Assembly (NCBI GenBank): GCA_020056455.1
Contig: JAGVHR010000014.1
Coordinates: forward strand, 1 to 34,554
DNA: 34,554 nucleotides
Direction of reading: 5' to 3'
From: Thermodesulfovibrionales bacterium
GTDB lineage: Bacteria; Nitrospirota; Thermodesulfovibrionia; Thermodesulfovibrionales; UBA6898
Made by a program: the position numbers and the translations under genes. Shown here piece by piece: positions 34,153 through 34,554 of this stretch (the stretch's first letter is position 1; each line of letters begins with the position of its first letter). The notes under the pieces are model-generated. The model was not told the DNA's origin, did no database searches, and was given only the letters and a program-made list of their open reading frames with translations.

Positions 34153-34554
34153 CAGGTTCGCTTCGCTTTTTTTGTTAAACGTTGGGCAGGGCTACGCCGC
34201 TTCAGAGGGGTTATTGTCTGCCTTTTTGCAGGCAATGCCTGGTGTTCCCTAAGCTGATGAAAATACTGAGCAGCCGACTGGAGGCGCTCTTCCAATCTAC
34301 TGAGCAGGTGGCGCTGTTGCTCTTGCGCAGCCATCGCCTCCTTATATCGCTGCTGTAGGTCCTGCAGGTCTGATTCACGCAAAATATGCAGCTTTGTAGA
34401 TAGATTTGCGGTTTGACGAGCCTGAAGCAGCTCAGTCGTGAGCAGCTCGATCCTGGCCTGACGTTCATCAGAAAGTTTAGCGAGCCCAGCTCTGGCCTTA
34501 TTGGCCTCTTCAAGCTGAGACAGGCGATTCGCCGCAAGTTTAGCCTGTTCGTCC
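34152..34554 (-). CDS. Coiled-coil protein, C-terminal part (partial, function unknown)
   Basis: The minus-strand frame is open to the window edge and encodes about 133 C-terminal residues. They are rich in Glu, Gln, Leu, Ala and Arg with a heptad-like pattern (e.g. DLQDLQQRYKEAMAAQEQQ), ending in a basic tail (KRRSPAQRLTKKAKR). Such coiled coils are often appended to glycosyltransferases or methyltransferases in surface-polysaccharide clusters, but the catalytic part, if any, is outside the window. The stop overlaps the start of the sulfotransferase gene (TGATG), so the two are probably translated together. A TTG at 34382 is an internal position, not a likely start. Confidence 0.65.
   Translation of the reverse strand, partial: DEQAKLAANRLSQLEEANKARAGLAKLSDERQARIELLTTELLQARQTANLSTKLHILRESDLQDLQQRYKEAMAAQEQQRHLLSRLEERLQSAAQYFHQLREHQALPAKRQTITPLKRRSPAQRLTKKAKRT

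Overview
The window looks like chromosome of a Gram-negative diderm. It encodes two secretin-associated envelope machines and several lipoproteins. Gene style and one dispersed-repeat type resemble Nitrospirota or Desulfobacterota, but this placement rests on recognition only and no marker was compared. No phage, transposase, CRISPR array or plasmid function is visible. Coding density is very high, and neighbouring genes often overlap by 1 to 17 bases.

Layout. (1) 1-2657, plus strand: the end of infB, a MITE-like inverted-repeat element, rbfA, a DHH/DHHA1 phosphoesterase (nrnA-like) and truB, a translation and RNA-maturation operon. (2) 2710-7755, plus: pilM-pilN-pilO-pilP-pilQ, the type IV pilus alignment complex and secretin, closed by a strong terminator. 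(3) 7777-8982, plus: aroC. (4) 16377-8974, minus: gspE-F-H-I-J-K-L-M, a tightly coupled type II secretion operon without gspC, gspD or gspG in the window. (5) 17955-16479, minus: a CYTH-domain protein, a PilW-like TPR lipoprotein and tRNA-Pro(UGG). (6) 18124-21798, plus: HU, a tandem universal stress protein coupled to a CaCA-family antiporter, and bioF. (7) 21781-24286: a winged-helix regulator with four C-terminal cysteines, divergent from a secreted right-handed beta-helix (pectate-lyase-3-like) protein, with two dyad sequences near the divergent starts. (8) 34554-24301, minus: a surface-glycan cluster.

The glycan cluster is the most distinctive part. In transcription order it holds a coiled-coil protein (partial), a sulfotransferase-fold protein, a UDP-sulfoquinovose synthase homologue (SQD1/Agl3 type), a GT-A glycosyltransferase, an 1184-residue protein that appears to join three glycosyltransferase modules (GT4-like, GT2, exostosin/GT47-like), a GT10 fucosyltransferase-like protein, and gmd plus fcl for GDP-L-fucose. 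Together they predict a fucosylated glycan that is sulfonated (sulfoquinovose) and possibly sulfated. What carries the glycan (pilin, other surface protein, exopolysaccharide or lipid) cannot be read from this window.

A second pattern runs through the window. Several genes that head transcription units (truB, pilM, aroC, gspE, bioF) have no Shine-Dalgarno sequence and have a -10-like hexamer only about 5-17 bases before the start codon. Internal operon genes often carry good Shine-Dalgarno sites. This is compatible with leaderless or near-leaderless transcripts.
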